A DNA stretch of 64,000 nucleotides from Terrimonas ginsenosidimutans (lineage in GTDB: Bacteria; Bacteroidota; Bacteroidia; Chitinophagales; Chitinophagaceae): positions 61,261 through 125,260 of the forward strand of contig NZ_JAKLTR010000019.1 in NCBI RefSeq assembly GCF_022012415.1, given 5' to 3'. The number at the start of each line of letters is the position of its first letter. The stretch's first letter is position 1. The translations under genes were made by a program, and so were the position numbers. Positions 33,780-41,827 of the stretch are shown piece by piece. The notes under the pieces are model-generated. The model saw nothing but the letters and a program-made list of their open reading frames with translations. It ran no database searches and was not told where the DNA came from.

Positions 33780-34379
33780 TTAGATAGATTTTTGAATGGG
33801 TTTAACAGATGTTTCTGTTTTCTCCATGCATAGTTTCAGGTTTCGTCTTCCATTCTGGATCAGGCTGCGGACCTGGTTCCACTCTTTGCCGGTGCTTTCA
33901 GCAATTTCGTGATACGATTTTTGCTCAAGATAGAAAAGCCGGATCGCGAGATGCTGTTCTTCCGCCAGCGTACCGATGCAGTGTTCCAGTTTCTGAAAAT
34001 TCTCTTCTCTTTCCAGTACGCCATTCAGATGCACATTCTCTTCGCTTTGCACAAGTTCAGTCTTAAATTCCACGGTTTTCAGGTTGCGCGGCGTGCGTAG
34101 CTGCATAAGGCAGTGATTTTTAGCTACCTGATGAAGCCAGGCTTTGAAATTTTCCACTTCATGTTTACGCAATTTCGATACCAGCTCTTCGAAGATCTGC
34201 ATTACGGCATCTTTCGACTGTTCCGTGTCTTTGAAATATTTCAGGCAAACGCCATATACAAGATCCATATACCGCTGGTATAATTCGCCAAGCACGCCAA
34301 GGTCGCCGCTATTTTTATAGCGGTTCACCAGCTCTTTATCGCTCAATGAATTATCTGGTATGTTCCGGATGAAAGACAC
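33780..34379 (-). CDS. ECF-type RNA polymerase sigma factor
   Basis: 199 residues if the GTG at 34379 is the start. No ATG gives a sensible N-terminus: the only upstream ATG (34541) would translate 54 codons of intergenic repeat words. From DNSLSDKELVNRYKNSGDLG the protein follows the ECF pattern: region 2 (GELYQRYMDLVYGVCLKYFKD, DAVMQIFEELVSKL, FKAWLHQVAKNHCLMQLR) and region 4 (GTLAEEQHLAIRLFYLEQKSY, then HEIAESTGKEWNQVRSLIQNGRRNL). TAATTTTA, a weak -7 box, lies about 10 nt upstream of the GTG. Co-transcribed with the anti-sigma/TonB gene and divergent from the vWA gene. Confidence 0.9.
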   Translation of the reverse strand: MSFIRNIPDNSLSDKELVNRYKNSGDLGVLGELYQRYMDLVYGVCLKYFKDTEQSKDAVMQIFEELVSKLRKHEVENFKAWLHQVAKNHCLMQLRTPRNLKTVEFKTELVQSEENVHLNGVLEREENFQKLEHCIGTLAEEQHLAIRLFYLEQKSYHEIAESTGKEWNQVRSLIQNGRRNLKLCMEKTETSVKPIQKSI

Positions 34380-34402
34380 GCGGATAAAATTAGGGAATAA
34401 GT

Positions 34403-34553
34403 GTGGAAAAGCGATGGCCGATGACCGATGACCGTTGGCCGAGTGCCGCCGTCGGATCGAAGCTATTGCTATTAACCGGTATAGGTTATTTCGACTTATG
34501 GGCCATCGTCCATCGTCCCTCGTCCCTCGGCCATCGGTCATCGTCCCTCAGGC
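34403..34553. repeat. Reiterated-word palindrome, GATGACC/GATGGCC family
   Basis: Left words GATGGCCGATGACCGATGACCG are mirrored on the right by CATCGTCCATCGTCCCTCG and GGCCATCGGTCATCGTCCC. An inner stem TAACC/GGTTA closes the apex. It occupies the centre of the sigma/vWA divergent region, so it overlaps or borders both promoters. Confidence 0.85.
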
Positions 34554-34623
34554 TTTAACACTTTTTTTTAAACAATCCTGTGTAATCCATCCGGGACGGA
34601 CATCCTGTTTGAAAACATGTCAT

Positions 34624-36561
34624 ATGCAAAGGATAATCTTTATGTTGATACCCGTGATGATCTGCTTGCTGGCATTCCGCCCTATGGACGCAATTACAGT
34701 GAAAGGAAAGATCATGGATGAAAATGGTTCACCGCTTCCGGGCGTGACCATCTCTGTTAAGTCGCAGCAAACCGCAACTACTTCAGGAAATGATGGAAGC
34801 TTCCAGATCAATGTGCCTGATGAAAATGCAACGCTTGTATTTACCTATGTTGGTTATGAAACGCAGGAAGTAAAACTAAAAGGTAAGAAGGAGATCACTA
34901 TTAACCTCAAAGCTTCGGTGCAAGCGTTGCAGGAAGTCATGATAGCGGCAAATGAAAAAAGGCAGTATAAGAGCGAAGCGCTCATGGGGCGACTTCCTGG
35001 CATCAGCGTAACGCAAAATGCCAAAAGCCGTTATAACACGTCTTCTCCGGGCGGCAGTTATGAAATGCGTAACAGAGAACCCCGGCCGGTTGATTTTAAT
35101 ACAGAAGATTATGATGGGGTCAATGAAGTACGTTTTCTTTCCGCAAAAGAAAATCCTCTTTCTACTTTTTCAATAGATGTAGATGCCGCTTCTTACAGCA
35201 ATATCCGCCGGTTCCTGAACCAGGGACAGTTGCCGCCCGCTGGCGCGGTAAGAATCGAGGAGATGATCAACTATTTCAAATATGATTATCCGCAACCTGC
35301 CGGGGAGCATCCTTTCTCCATCAACACAGAAGTATCTGCCGCCCCATGGAACAAAGAGCATAAACTGGTGCTGATCGGCTTGCAGGGAAAGAAGATCCCG
35401 ACAGATAATTTGCCTGCTTCGAATCTTGTGTTCCTGATCGATGTATCGGGTTCGATGGGGACACCCAATAAATTGCCGCTCGTAAAAGCATCGATGAAAA
35501 TGCTGGTAGACCAACTGCGTGAAAAAGACAAGGTATCTATTGTGGTGTACGCAGGAGCCGCAGGACTAGTACTTAAGCCCACTTCCGGTGAAGAAAAAAC
35601 AAAGATCAAAGATGCGATCGATAATCTGGAAGCAGGTGGTTCAACGGCTGGTGGTGCCGGCATTAAACTGGCTTACAAGACCGCGAACGAAGCTTTTGTA
35701 AAAGGGGGCAACAACCGTGTGATCCTTTGTTCCGATGGCGATTTCAACGTCGGTGAAAGCAGTGACGATGCAATGGAAAGACTGATCGAAAAAGAACGGG
35801 CCAGTGGTGTATATCTTACGATACTTGGGTATGGCATGGGGAATTATAAAGATAATAAAATGCAGAAGCTGGCTGATAAAGGCAATGGTAACCACGCTTA
35901 CATCGATGGGATCAGTGAAGCAAAGAAAGTACTCGTCAATGAATTTGGCGGCACCTTATTCACGATCGCGAAAGATGTGAAGCTGCAGGTAGAATTCAAT
36001 CCAGCAGTGGTGCAGGGCTATCGCCTGATCGGATATGAAAACAGGATGCTGGCAAAAGAAGATTTTAATGATGATAAGAAAGATGCGGGTGAACTAGGTA
36101 GTGGTCATACGGTGACAGCTTTATACGAGATCATCCCTGTCGGGCTAAAGAGTGAATTTATGGCATCTGTTGATCCGCTGAAATATCAGAAAGAGCCCTT
36201 TAAAGCAGACAACAAAGCAGGAGGACATGATCTCTTCACGGTGAAGTTCCGTTACAAAGCTCCGGACGGCGATAAAAGCAAGTTGCTGGAAGCTGTGGTA
36301 AAAAATGAAACAAAGGGTCTGGATAATGCATCTGAAAATTTTCGTTTTGCTACGGCAGTGGCTGAAATGGGGCTTTTACTGCGTGATTCGAAATTCAAAG
36401 GAGCTTCCAGTTACGACCATGTGATCAAACTTGCCAAAGCTGCCAGGGGAGAAGATGAAGAAGGTTACAGGGCGGAGTTTATCCGGTTGGTTGCCAGCGC
36501 CAAGATGCTGGCAAAAGGCAAGTCAAAAAGCGAAGGCGAAGGTCAGACGGGAAAAAGATAA
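34624..36561 (+). CDS. vWA surface protein with regulatory-like and plug-like N-terminus (YfbK type)
   Basis: 645 residues from the ATG at 34624; the earlier in-frame ATG lies in repeat words. After a signal peptide comes a regulatory-like domain (VKGKIMDENGSPLPGVTISV...TYVGYETQEV), then a plug-like remnant (ALQEVMIAANEKRQYKSEAL, then MGRLPGISVTQNAK). Next are the vWA N-terminal region (TFSIDVDAASYSNIRRFLNQG, IEEMINYFKYDYPQP), the vWA domain with MIDAS DVSGSM (Asp273, Ser275, Ser277), and the DUF3520-like C-terminus (FRYKAPDGDKSK, FRFATAVAEMGLLLRDS). This is the YfbK family layout. No TonB barrel follows the plug-like piece. A terminator hairpin lies about 75 nt downstream. Probably part of the sigma-factor module, judged by position. 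Confidence 0.88.
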   Translation: MQRIIFMLIPVMICLLAFRPMDAITVKGKIMDENGSPLPGVTISVKSQQTATTSGNDGSFQINVPDENATLVFTYVGYETQEVKLKGKKEITINLKASVQALQEVMIAANEKRQYKSEALMGRLPGISVTQNAKSRYNTSSPGGSYEMRNREPRPVDFNTEDYDGVNEVRFLSAKENPLSTFSIDVDAASYSNIRRFLNQGQLPPAGAVRIEEMINYFKYDYPQPAGEHPFSINTEVSAAPWNKEHKLVLIGLQGKKIPTDNLPASNLVFLIDVSGSMGTPNKLPLVKASMKMLVDQLREKDKVSIVVYAGAAGLVLKPTSGEEKTKIKDAIDNLEAGGSTAGGAGIKLAYKTANEAFVKGGNNRVILCSDGDFNVGESSDDAMERLIEKERASGVYLTILGYGMGNYKDNKMQKLADKGNGNHAYIDGISEAKKVLVNEFGGTLFTIAKDVKLQVEFNPAVVQGYRLIGYENRMLAKEDFNDDKKDAGELGSGHTVTALYEIIPVGLKSEFMASVDPLKYQKEPFKADNKAGGHDLFTVKFRYKAPDGDKSKLLEAVVKNETKGLDNASENFRFATAVAEMGLLLRDSKFKGASSYDHVIKLAKAARGEDEEGYRAEFIRLVASAKMLAKGKSKSEGEGQTGKR

Positions 36562-36571
36562 AAAAATTTTA

Positions 36572-36600
36572 TGTAACAGTAGCGTGTTTTGAATCGTATA
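36572..36600 (+). promoter_or_regulatory. Possible ECF promoter TGTAAC-N17-CGTATA
   Basis: TGTAAC (36572-36577) and CGTATA (36595-36600) have the spacing of an ECF -35/-10 pair and sit just upstream of the T9SS-protein run, near the sigma-factor gene. Against it, the hairpin at 36636-36657 would then lie in the leader. Confidence 0.35.
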
Positions 36601-36635
36601 AGAAACACAATCATCTAACAGCCGGTTAGTGATAC

Positions 36636-36665
36636 GGGGCTGGTGTTTGCCGGCCCCTCTTTATT
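36636..36665 (+). terminator. Terminator or attenuator after the vWA gene
   Basis: GGGGCTGG and CCGGCCCC form an 8-bp stem (one G-U) with a 6-nt loop, followed by TCTTTATTAT. Confidence 0.75.
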
Positions 36666-36685
36666 ATACCAAACCAATTGCCTGT

Positions 36686-37648
36686 ATGAGATACTTTTAC
36701 TTATCAGCCTGCTTATTGTTTTTAAATGAGTGTGTGATAGCTCAAAATAATACGCCCGGGCTGCCTGCGAAAAAAGATCTTATCACGGATTCAGTAGTCA
36801 TCACGGGTAACTGCTGGAGGTTCGTTCAGAAAGACTCACTTCCTTTGTTTATTATTGATGGAAGACCGTCTTCGTACGAAGAGATGATCGCTCTCGATAT
36901 TAATACCATACAAACCGTGGATATTTTAAAAATGAAGAAGGTTGAATTCTTTTGTAATAACCCTACGACAAACGGTGTGGTCCTGGTCGTTACGAAACCC
37001 ATTAAAGGACACCTTTTTCAGATCACTGATGCGGAGGATAATACTGGTGTAAATGCGGCTACCGTTACATTTACCGATCATAAAAATAATAGCATACGTG
37101 TTGTCGCAGACAGTGCCGGGAAGCTTCAGACAAGTGCACTGAAAAACGGTGTCGAATACAAAGTACGTGTGACTTCGGTCGGTTATAAAGACTTTACTAC
37201 TGCCTATAAAAACTCCGACGAAAAAAAGACAGAACAATATCGTCTTTCACGCGAGGTAAAAGAAAATCAGGAAGTGATCGTAAAAAGCTATGGTTACCGT
37301 CGTATTTGGTGCCGGGGAGGATGTGGCGGAACGTTGGTAAAATATGCGCCATTGAAAAAAGCACTGAAGTCTGCAGGCAACAAAATGATTTCAAAAGTGT
37401 ATCCCAATCCTGTAGTGAAAGGGAAGGAGTTTAAGGTCGAATTTCAGTCAGATGCCGTGCAGTCTTTACAGGTAAGGATCTTCAACTTAAATGGAACTCA
37501 ATTGAGCAGCAGGTCTTATCATTCAATGGAAGGAGTGAATCGTATGGAGATACCTGTGCCTTCTCATTGGGCTTCCGGTTTGTATGCTGTCCAGGTGATT
37601 GATGATAATGGAGAATTGGTCATTCAAACGAAGGTTGTTGTTCAGTAA
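36686..37648 (+). CDS. Barrel-less plug-like protein with type IX sorting tail (paralogue A)
   Basis: 320 residues from the ATG at 36686. Signal peptide ends ECVIAQ. Residues about 50-103 resemble the end of a TonB-receptor plug in degraded form (PLFIIDGRPSSYEEMIALD...VDILKMKKVEFF, TTNGVVLVVTKP). A beta domain of the regulatory type follows (HLFQITDAEDNTGVNAATVTF...YKVRVTSVGYKDF). A Cys/Gly-rich patch (WCRGGCGG) precedes the C-terminal Por-secretion tail (SKVYPNPVVKGKEFKVEF, GLYAVQVIDDNGELVIQTKV). Export via Sec and then type IX secretion is expected. Paralogous over its length to the next gene. Function unknown. Confidence 0.8.
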   Translation: MRYFYLSACLLFLNECVIAQNNTPGLPAKKDLITDSVVITGNCWRFVQKDSLPLFIIDGRPSSYEEMIALDINTIQTVDILKMKKVEFFCNNPTTNGVVLVVTKPIKGHLFQITDAEDNTGVNAATVTFTDHKNNSIRVVADSAGKLQTSALKNGVEYKVRVTSVGYKDFTTAYKNSDEKKTEQYRLSREVKENQEVIVKSYGYRRIWCRGGCGGTLVKYAPLKKALKSAGNKMISKVYPNPVVKGKEFKVEFQSDAVQSLQVRIFNLNGTQLSSRSYHSMEGVNRMEIPVPSHWASGLYAVQVIDDNGELVIQTKVVVQ

Positions 37649-37701
37649 GCAACGCTGACCTTACTTATAAAACTTCTTTTGTTTCAACATAAACTTCTGC
37701 T

Positions 37702-38784
37702 ATGAGAACGTCCTATATAATATTGATCTTATCGCTGTTGCATGCAACAGCTTCAGGACAGTGCGGCATCGCATATTCTCCCAAAAGTGACAGGGAGGGT
37801 AGAGAAGCTCTTGCAAAGAACTGTAAACCGATCGGGAACCGTCTATGGATCACTGCACGGGACGAAAATATAAATTCAGTCGGAGATCTCCCGAAGCCCC
37901 GGGGTGATATTTCAGGAAAAGCGACGATCCGGATCAGATGTGTACCGACGGTTCAGGAATCCGCTCCTCTCATGGTTATAGACGGTGAAATCTCTTTTCT
38001 TGATCTTAAAAGCGTGGATGTTAATTCAATTGGATCGATTGAGATTTTAAAAGGAGAAAAAGCCACTGCTTTATATGGGAGCCGTGGTGTTAATGGTGTG
38101 ATCTGTATAACAACCATACCCAAAAAAGCACATACGTTTCAAATACTCGACAACGAAGACGATTCCGGGCTGAACGCTGCTACCGTGACATTTGTTGGTG
38201 ACAAGCACGATAGCATCAGGTTGATGGCAGATGATAAGGGACGTTTGCAAGTTGGTACATTGAAGCCTGGCGTGGAGTATAACATGCATGTCAGTGCTGC
38301 AGGGTATCAAGACTTTGCCGTTTGCTATAAACTGTCGAAAGATACCATGAGCACTTATCGTCTGCTGCGTGACGTTAAGGAAAACGAAGAGATAATCGTC
38401 TCGTCTAAAACAATCTGCAGATTAAGAAGGCTGACTCAACAAATTTCTTCTGTGTGTAACGGAGATTTAATACGGAAAGAAGATCCTATTGCAACGATAA
38501 CAACGAATTCGATGTCGGCAGACAGGTCTACAATATTTCCCAACCCGGTACGTAGAGGAATGAGGTTTAAGGTTGAGTTACATGCGGACGACGCCCTCCC
38601 AAAGCAGGTACAGGTCTTTAATCTTAGCGGGGCCTTATTGAGCAAGCAGATCTATGTTCCGGTAAAAGGAATCAACCTGATCGATGTACCTATGGCCTCT
38701 CAATGGGCTGCTGGTTTGTATACCGTATTGGTGACCGATCAGAAAGGAAAACTTTATTTGCAAAGCAAACTTCTTATTCAATAG
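37702..38784 (+). CDS. Barrel-less plug-like protein with type IX sorting tail (paralogue B)
   Basis: 360 residues. Signal peptide ends ATASGQ. It has the same order as its left neighbour but a better preserved plug end: APLMVIDGEISFLDLKSVDV, SIGSIEILKGEKATALYGSR, GVNGVICITT, which is close to SusC/TonB-receptor plugs. The beta domain (HTFQILDNEDDSGLNAATVTF...MHVSAAGYQDF), the YRLLRDVKENEEIIV stretch and the C-terminal sorting tail (STIFPNPVRRGMRFKVEL...GLYTVLVTDQKGKLYLQSK) all align with paralogue A. The barrel is absent. Cysteines at the mature N-terminus (GQCGIAY, KNCKPIG) are not shared with A. Its stop is 2 nt before the next gene's ATG. Confidence 0.82.
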   Translation: MRTSYIILILSLLHATASGQCGIAYSPKSDREGREALAKNCKPIGNRLWITARDENINSVGDLPKPRGDISGKATIRIRCVPTVQESAPLMVIDGEISFLDLKSVDVNSIGSIEILKGEKATALYGSRGVNGVICITTIPKKAHTFQILDNEDDSGLNAATVTFVGDKHDSIRLMADDKGRLQVGTLKPGVEYNMHVSAAGYQDFAVCYKLSKDTMSTYRLLRDVKENEEIIVSSKTICRLRRLTQQISSVCNGDLIRKEDPIATITTNSMSADRSTIFPNPVRRGMRFKVELHADDALPKQVQVFNLSGALLSKQIYVPVKGINLIDVPMASQWAAGLYTVLVTDQKGKLYLQSKLLIQ

Positions 38785-38786
38785 TT

Positions 38787-39776
38787 ATGGCAAAGAAATT
38801 TCAACTCAATGTACCAGATCCCTGTCAGGAGGATTGGAAAGAAATGAAGACAACAGGCTGCGGACGTTTCTGCGATTCCTGTCAGAAGACCGTTGTAGAT
38901 TTTACAATGATGGACGATCAGCAGCTTGCGTTATTCTTTAAGAAAAATACGGAAAATGTTTGTGGAAGGCTCAGGGTGGATCAGCTATCGAAAGATCTTT
39001 TCGTACCCGCAAAAAAGATTCCCTGGTTCCGGTATGTGTTGAAAGCCATCATTCCTGCTGTTCTCTTTTCGAATAAAGGTTATACGCAAGGGGAAGTCCG
39101 GAAAACTATTCCCGAGACAACTCAAGCACCGGTAGACCAGGCAAAAAATCGGGTGATCGTAGGCGATACGATCAAGATAATACAAAGGACTATCAAAGGT
39201 CGGGTATCAGATGGGGAAGGGAATGCGGTTGTGGGTGCAACCGTGATGTTGCGTGGAACCAGTATAGGCACAGTCACAAAGGAAGACGGTTCTTTTCAGC
39301 TCAGAGTGGGTGAAAAGGATCGTTTAGCTCAGTTAGATGTTTCTTGTGTCGGATATGAGGCCAGGCTGTTTTCCTGTCCGGTTAATGACGTAGAAGTGAA
39401 TGCAATGATCACCCTCGAACTTCAGGAAGCTGTGACCATGGGCATGGTAGCCGTACAAGTTGCACCACCTAAAAAAACAGTTCCGCCTGAATACATCGTC
39501 ACCGATACAACTGTATTGAAGGTATTTCCAAATCCGGTTCTATCAGGCACATCGATTAACATTAAATTGGACGACACCTTCAACGAAGAGTACTATGAAT
39601 TCCGGCTGGTCTCATTAAATGGGAGAACAATCTTTAAAAATAAGATCTGGATCGATAAGGACGCACGTGTGCTGAACATTGGCCTGCCTGCGGTAGCAGC
39701 CGGCCGGTATTTTGCCGTCCTGCACAATAAAAAACTGAAAAAAGAATATGCGCAGCAGGTTCTTGTAGTAAGATGA
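38787..39776 (+). CDS. Cys-cluster/regulatory-like protein with type IX sorting tail
   Basis: 329 residues, ATG 2 nt after the previous stop. The N-terminus is not a signal peptide but a small Cys domain (Cys13, Cys29, Cys32, Cys59; CGRFCDSCQKTVVDFTMMDD and ENVCGRLRVDQL), probably metal-binding. One hydrophobic stretch follows at about 80-95 (WFRYVLKAIIPAVLF), then a regulatory-like domain (IKGRVSDGEGNAVVGATVML...TSIGTVTKEDGSFQLRVG, about 135-220) and a C-terminal sorting tail (KVFPNPVLSGTSINIKL...AGRYFAVLHNKK). The Cys-domain/one-helix/regulatory-like pattern recurs in Bacteroidota; its topology relative to a type IX signal is puzzling. Confidence 0.8.
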   Translation: MAKKFQLNVPDPCQEDWKEMKTTGCGRFCDSCQKTVVDFTMMDDQQLALFFKKNTENVCGRLRVDQLSKDLFVPAKKIPWFRYVLKAIIPAVLFSNKGYTQGEVRKTIPETTQAPVDQAKNRVIVGDTIKIIQRTIKGRVSDGEGNAVVGATVMLRGTSIGTVTKEDGSFQLRVGEKDRLAQLDVSCVGYEARLFSCPVNDVEVNAMITLELQEAVTMGMVAVQVAPPKKTVPPEYIVTDTTVLKVFPNPVLSGTSINIKLDDTFNEEYYEFRLVSLNGRTIFKNKIWIDKDARVLNIGLPAVAAGRYFAVLHNKKLKKEYAQQVLVVR

Positions 39777-39777
39777 T

Positions 39778-39806
39778 AAGGTCTTTATCTGGCAAGGCCT
39801 TTTTCC
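39778..39806 (+). terminator. Weak terminator after the type IX tail cluster
   Basis: AAGGTCT and AGGCCTT pair (one G-U) around a 10-nt loop, followed by TTTCC. Short T tract. Confidence 0.4.
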
Positions 39807-39872
39807 GGCTTGCATTGTAAAAGTCGTCTTAGAAAGATTTTCCTCGGTGCATGTACTATCGCTGGGCACACA

Positions 39873-40775
39873 TTATTTCCTGAAAGCCGGATGAAAGTTC
39901 TCCAGGGTCTTTTTCAGGAATTCCCTGTCCAGATGGGTATAGATCTCTGTGGTCGTAATGCTTTCATGTCCCAGCATTTCCTGTACTGCCCTCAGATCAG
40001 CACCACCTTCTACAAGATGTGTAGCGAATGAATGCCGGAAAGTATGGGGGGATACGGTCTTATTGATCCCTGCTTTTTTTACCAGGCCCTTTATGATCAG
40101 GAAGATCATCACGCGCGACAATTTGGTGCCTCGGTTATTCAGAAAAACAATGTCTTCGTTCCCGGGTTTTGGTTGCGTGTGTACCCGGATATGTTTGAGA
40201 TAGATGGTAAGATAATTGATCGCACTGCTTCCGATGGGAACCAGTCTTTCCTTGTCGCCTTTTCCCAATACACGGATAAAACCAACATCAAGATACAGTT
40301 GAGAGATCTTCAGGTTTACCACCTCACTTACCCGCAGGCCGCAACTGTACATTGTTTCAAGGATCGATTTATTACGCCCACCTTCTGGTTTGCTCAGATC
40401 GATCTGTGCAATGATCTCTTCTATTTCTTCATAACTAAGCACATCAGGAAGAGCCCGTTTCAGTTTGGGCGCTTCCAGCAGTACAGTAGGATCGGTCCGG
40501 CTGATATTTTCCAGCAGACAATATTTATAAAATGCTTTGATGCCGGAGATGATACGTGCCTGGGATGAGGATGTCATTCCCAGCTCATTGATCCATTTCA
40601 GAAATTTTTGCAGTTGTTTCAGGTCTACTTCCGCAGGATTGATCATCGTTGCTGTTTCCTGCAAAAACTGTGTGAGTTTATCTATATCCCGAAGATAGGC
40701 TTCAATAGAATTATCCGCCAGCGATTTTTCGAGCTGCAGGTATGCTTTGAAACCTTTTTTGTAGGGATCCCACAT
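39873..40775 (-). CDS. xerD: XerD tyrosine recombinase
   Basis: 300 residues. Resolves chromosome dimers at dif together with XerC, under FtsK control. Catalytic set: Arg148 in SCGLRVSEVVNL, Lys in GKGDKERLVPI, His and Arg in HTFRHSFATHLVEGG, His in MLGHESITTTEIY and the nucleophilic Tyr in IYTHLD. The N-terminal SAM-like domain reads FKAYLQLEKSLADNSIEAYLRD. XerD is preferred over a phage integrase by length, motif spelling and housekeeping surroundings. Its -7 box lies 19 nt before the start, beside a TTTAA-word palindrome. Confidence 0.94.
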   Translation of the reverse strand: MWDPYKKGFKAYLQLEKSLADNSIEAYLRDIDKLTQFLQETATMINPAEVDLKQLQKFLKWINELGMTSSSQARIISGIKAFYKYCLLENISRTDPTVLLEAPKLKRALPDVLSYEEIEEIIAQIDLSKPEGGRNKSILETMYSCGLRVSEVVNLKISQLYLDVGFIRVLGKGDKERLVPIGSSAINYLTIYLKHIRVHTQPKPGNEDIVFLNNRGTKLSRVMIFLIIKGLVKKAGINKTVSPHTFRHSFATHLVEGGADLRAVQEMLGHESITTTEIYTHLDREFLKKTLENFHPAFRK

Positions 40776-40794
40776 GAGAGAGGAGGGTTTGGAG

Positions 40795-40802
40795 CAAAGG
40801 TA
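40795..40802 (-). promoter_or_regulatory. -7 box of xerD
   Basis: TACCTTTG on the minus strand. The position of the -33 element falls inside the TTTAAA-word palindrome that starts at 40813. Confidence 0.55.
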
Positions 40803-40812
40803 GAGAAGGTTG

Positions 40813-40900
40813 AAAGTTTAAGGGTTTAAGAGTTTAAAGTTTAAGGGTTAAGTGATGCATCTCACTCAACTCTTAAACTTTCAAACTTTTAAACTTCATT
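40813..40900. repeat. Reiterated-word palindrome, GTTTAAGAGTTTAAA family
   Basis: AAAGTTTAAGGGTTTAAGAG and AAAGTTTAAGGGTTAAGTGA on the left mirror TCACTCAACTCTTAAACTTTC and AAACTTTTAAACTTC on the right. It lies between the xerD promoter and the end of the downstream-facing lipoprotein gene; the T-rich arm could end the latter. Confidence 0.8.
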
Positions 40901-40910
40901 TCTTTTCCGC

Positions 40911-41567
40911 TTACTTCAGCTCTATCGTCTTGCTGAGCGGTTTCCATTCGTCACCAATTTTTATTTTCGCCCAGATGCTGGTAGAGGTAACGTTGATCGA
41001 GTCGATATGCTCATGGATCGCGTCGTAATCGATCTCAAGTCTTTGTCCAAATGTCATCATGGCCTGTTTGCCTGTTGCCATGTCTTCCACGAACAGGTTG
41101 CCGCGGTCAGAGTAGGCGATCAATCCTTTTTCTACAGCGAATTTAGGATCAAATGAGTTGAGTGCACTGCTTTTGCGGTCAAGCGGGTCACGTTTGTTGA
41201 AAGGGAATTTCAACAGGTAGCCACGGCCGTTGGCGCAATCATTGAACGTTACCCACGCATAGCTGGTGTCTTTGATGTAACAGCTGACAGCTGCGGGATT
41301 GAGTTTTACCTGAACGCCAACGAGGTCTTTGATGCCCATTTTCCTGTTAGAACCAAAACCTGAATAGCTCCAGGTGATGGAATCTGCATTACAGTCAGTT
41401 CCGCTGATATATACATAAGGTTTCAGCTCATGCGCTTCATCAACGAACTTTAAACTGTCTTTAAAACAAATAGTGTCGCAAAAAACTTTTGGGCCACTTG
41501 CTGATTTGCAGGAAGTGAAAGTCCAGGCAATGACGGAGGCAGATAGGAGAAGTAATAAGATCTTCAT
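40911..41567 (-). CDS. Lipoprotein of unknown function
   Basis: 218 residues with a lipoprotein signal (WTFTSCKS, Cys20). The mature part is beta-rich and contains six further cysteines that may pair (FCDTICF near the start, TDCNADS, VSCYIKD, NDCANGRG). No motif of a known family is recognised. The C-terminal half (KGLIAYSDRGNLFVEDMATGK...SIWAKIKIGDEWKPLSKTIEL) looks like a compact beta fold. Stands alone between two repeat palindromes. Confidence 0.7.
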   Translation of the reverse strand: MKILLLLLSASVIAWTFTSCKSASGPKVFCDTICFKDSLKFVDEAHELKPYVYISGTDCNADSITWSYSGFGSNRKMGIKDLVGVQVKLNPAAVSCYIKDTSYAWVTFNDCANGRGYLLKFPFNKRDPLDRKSSALNSFDPKFAVEKGLIAYSDRGNLFVEDMATGKQAMMTFGQRLEIDYDAIHEHIDSINVTSTSIWAKIKIGDEWKPLSKTIELK

Positions 41568-41580
41568 ATAAGCAAAGTTT

Positions 41581-41827
41581 ACGAATGAAACGCAAATGCT
41601 CGCGAAAGGCCGCGAATAAACGCGAATATAATACTAGACCAGAGGAGTTGCTAGTAATCCCGGGAAATATTAATGGCTTTTTAATCGAACGCGAATGAAC
41701 TCGAAGAACCGCGAATTTTCGCGGATATAGTCTTTCGGTATCGTCATATTCTCGAATTGCAGCGCTTTTCAGGTCTTATAGTTCATTATTCGTGCTCATT
41801 CGCGGCCATTGGTGTTAATTCGCGTCT
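41581..41827. repeat. Reiterated-word element, CGCGAATAAA family
   Basis: Left block GCGAAAGGCCGCGAATAAACG, middle block ACGCGAATGAACTCGAAG with ACCGCGAATTTTCGCGG, and right block TCATTCGCGGCCATTGG with TTAATTCGCG in opposite orientation. It overlaps the 3' end of the YkgJ-like gene, encoding the tail TRINTNGRE and its stop. A further single block (ACGCGAATGCCC, CGAATAAACGCGG) stands at 42322-42350 on the other side of that gene. Confidence 0.8.

Noticed and set aside
37648..37702. The two plug-like T9SS genes as halves of one disrupted receptor
   Set aside because: Each has its own signal peptide, beta domain and sorting tail and they align to each other along their length, so they are paralogues and not fragments.
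39873..40775. Phage or integron integrase marking a genomic island
   Set aside because: Length and motif spelling fit housekeeping XerD; no att-like duplications, phage genes or tRNA nearby.
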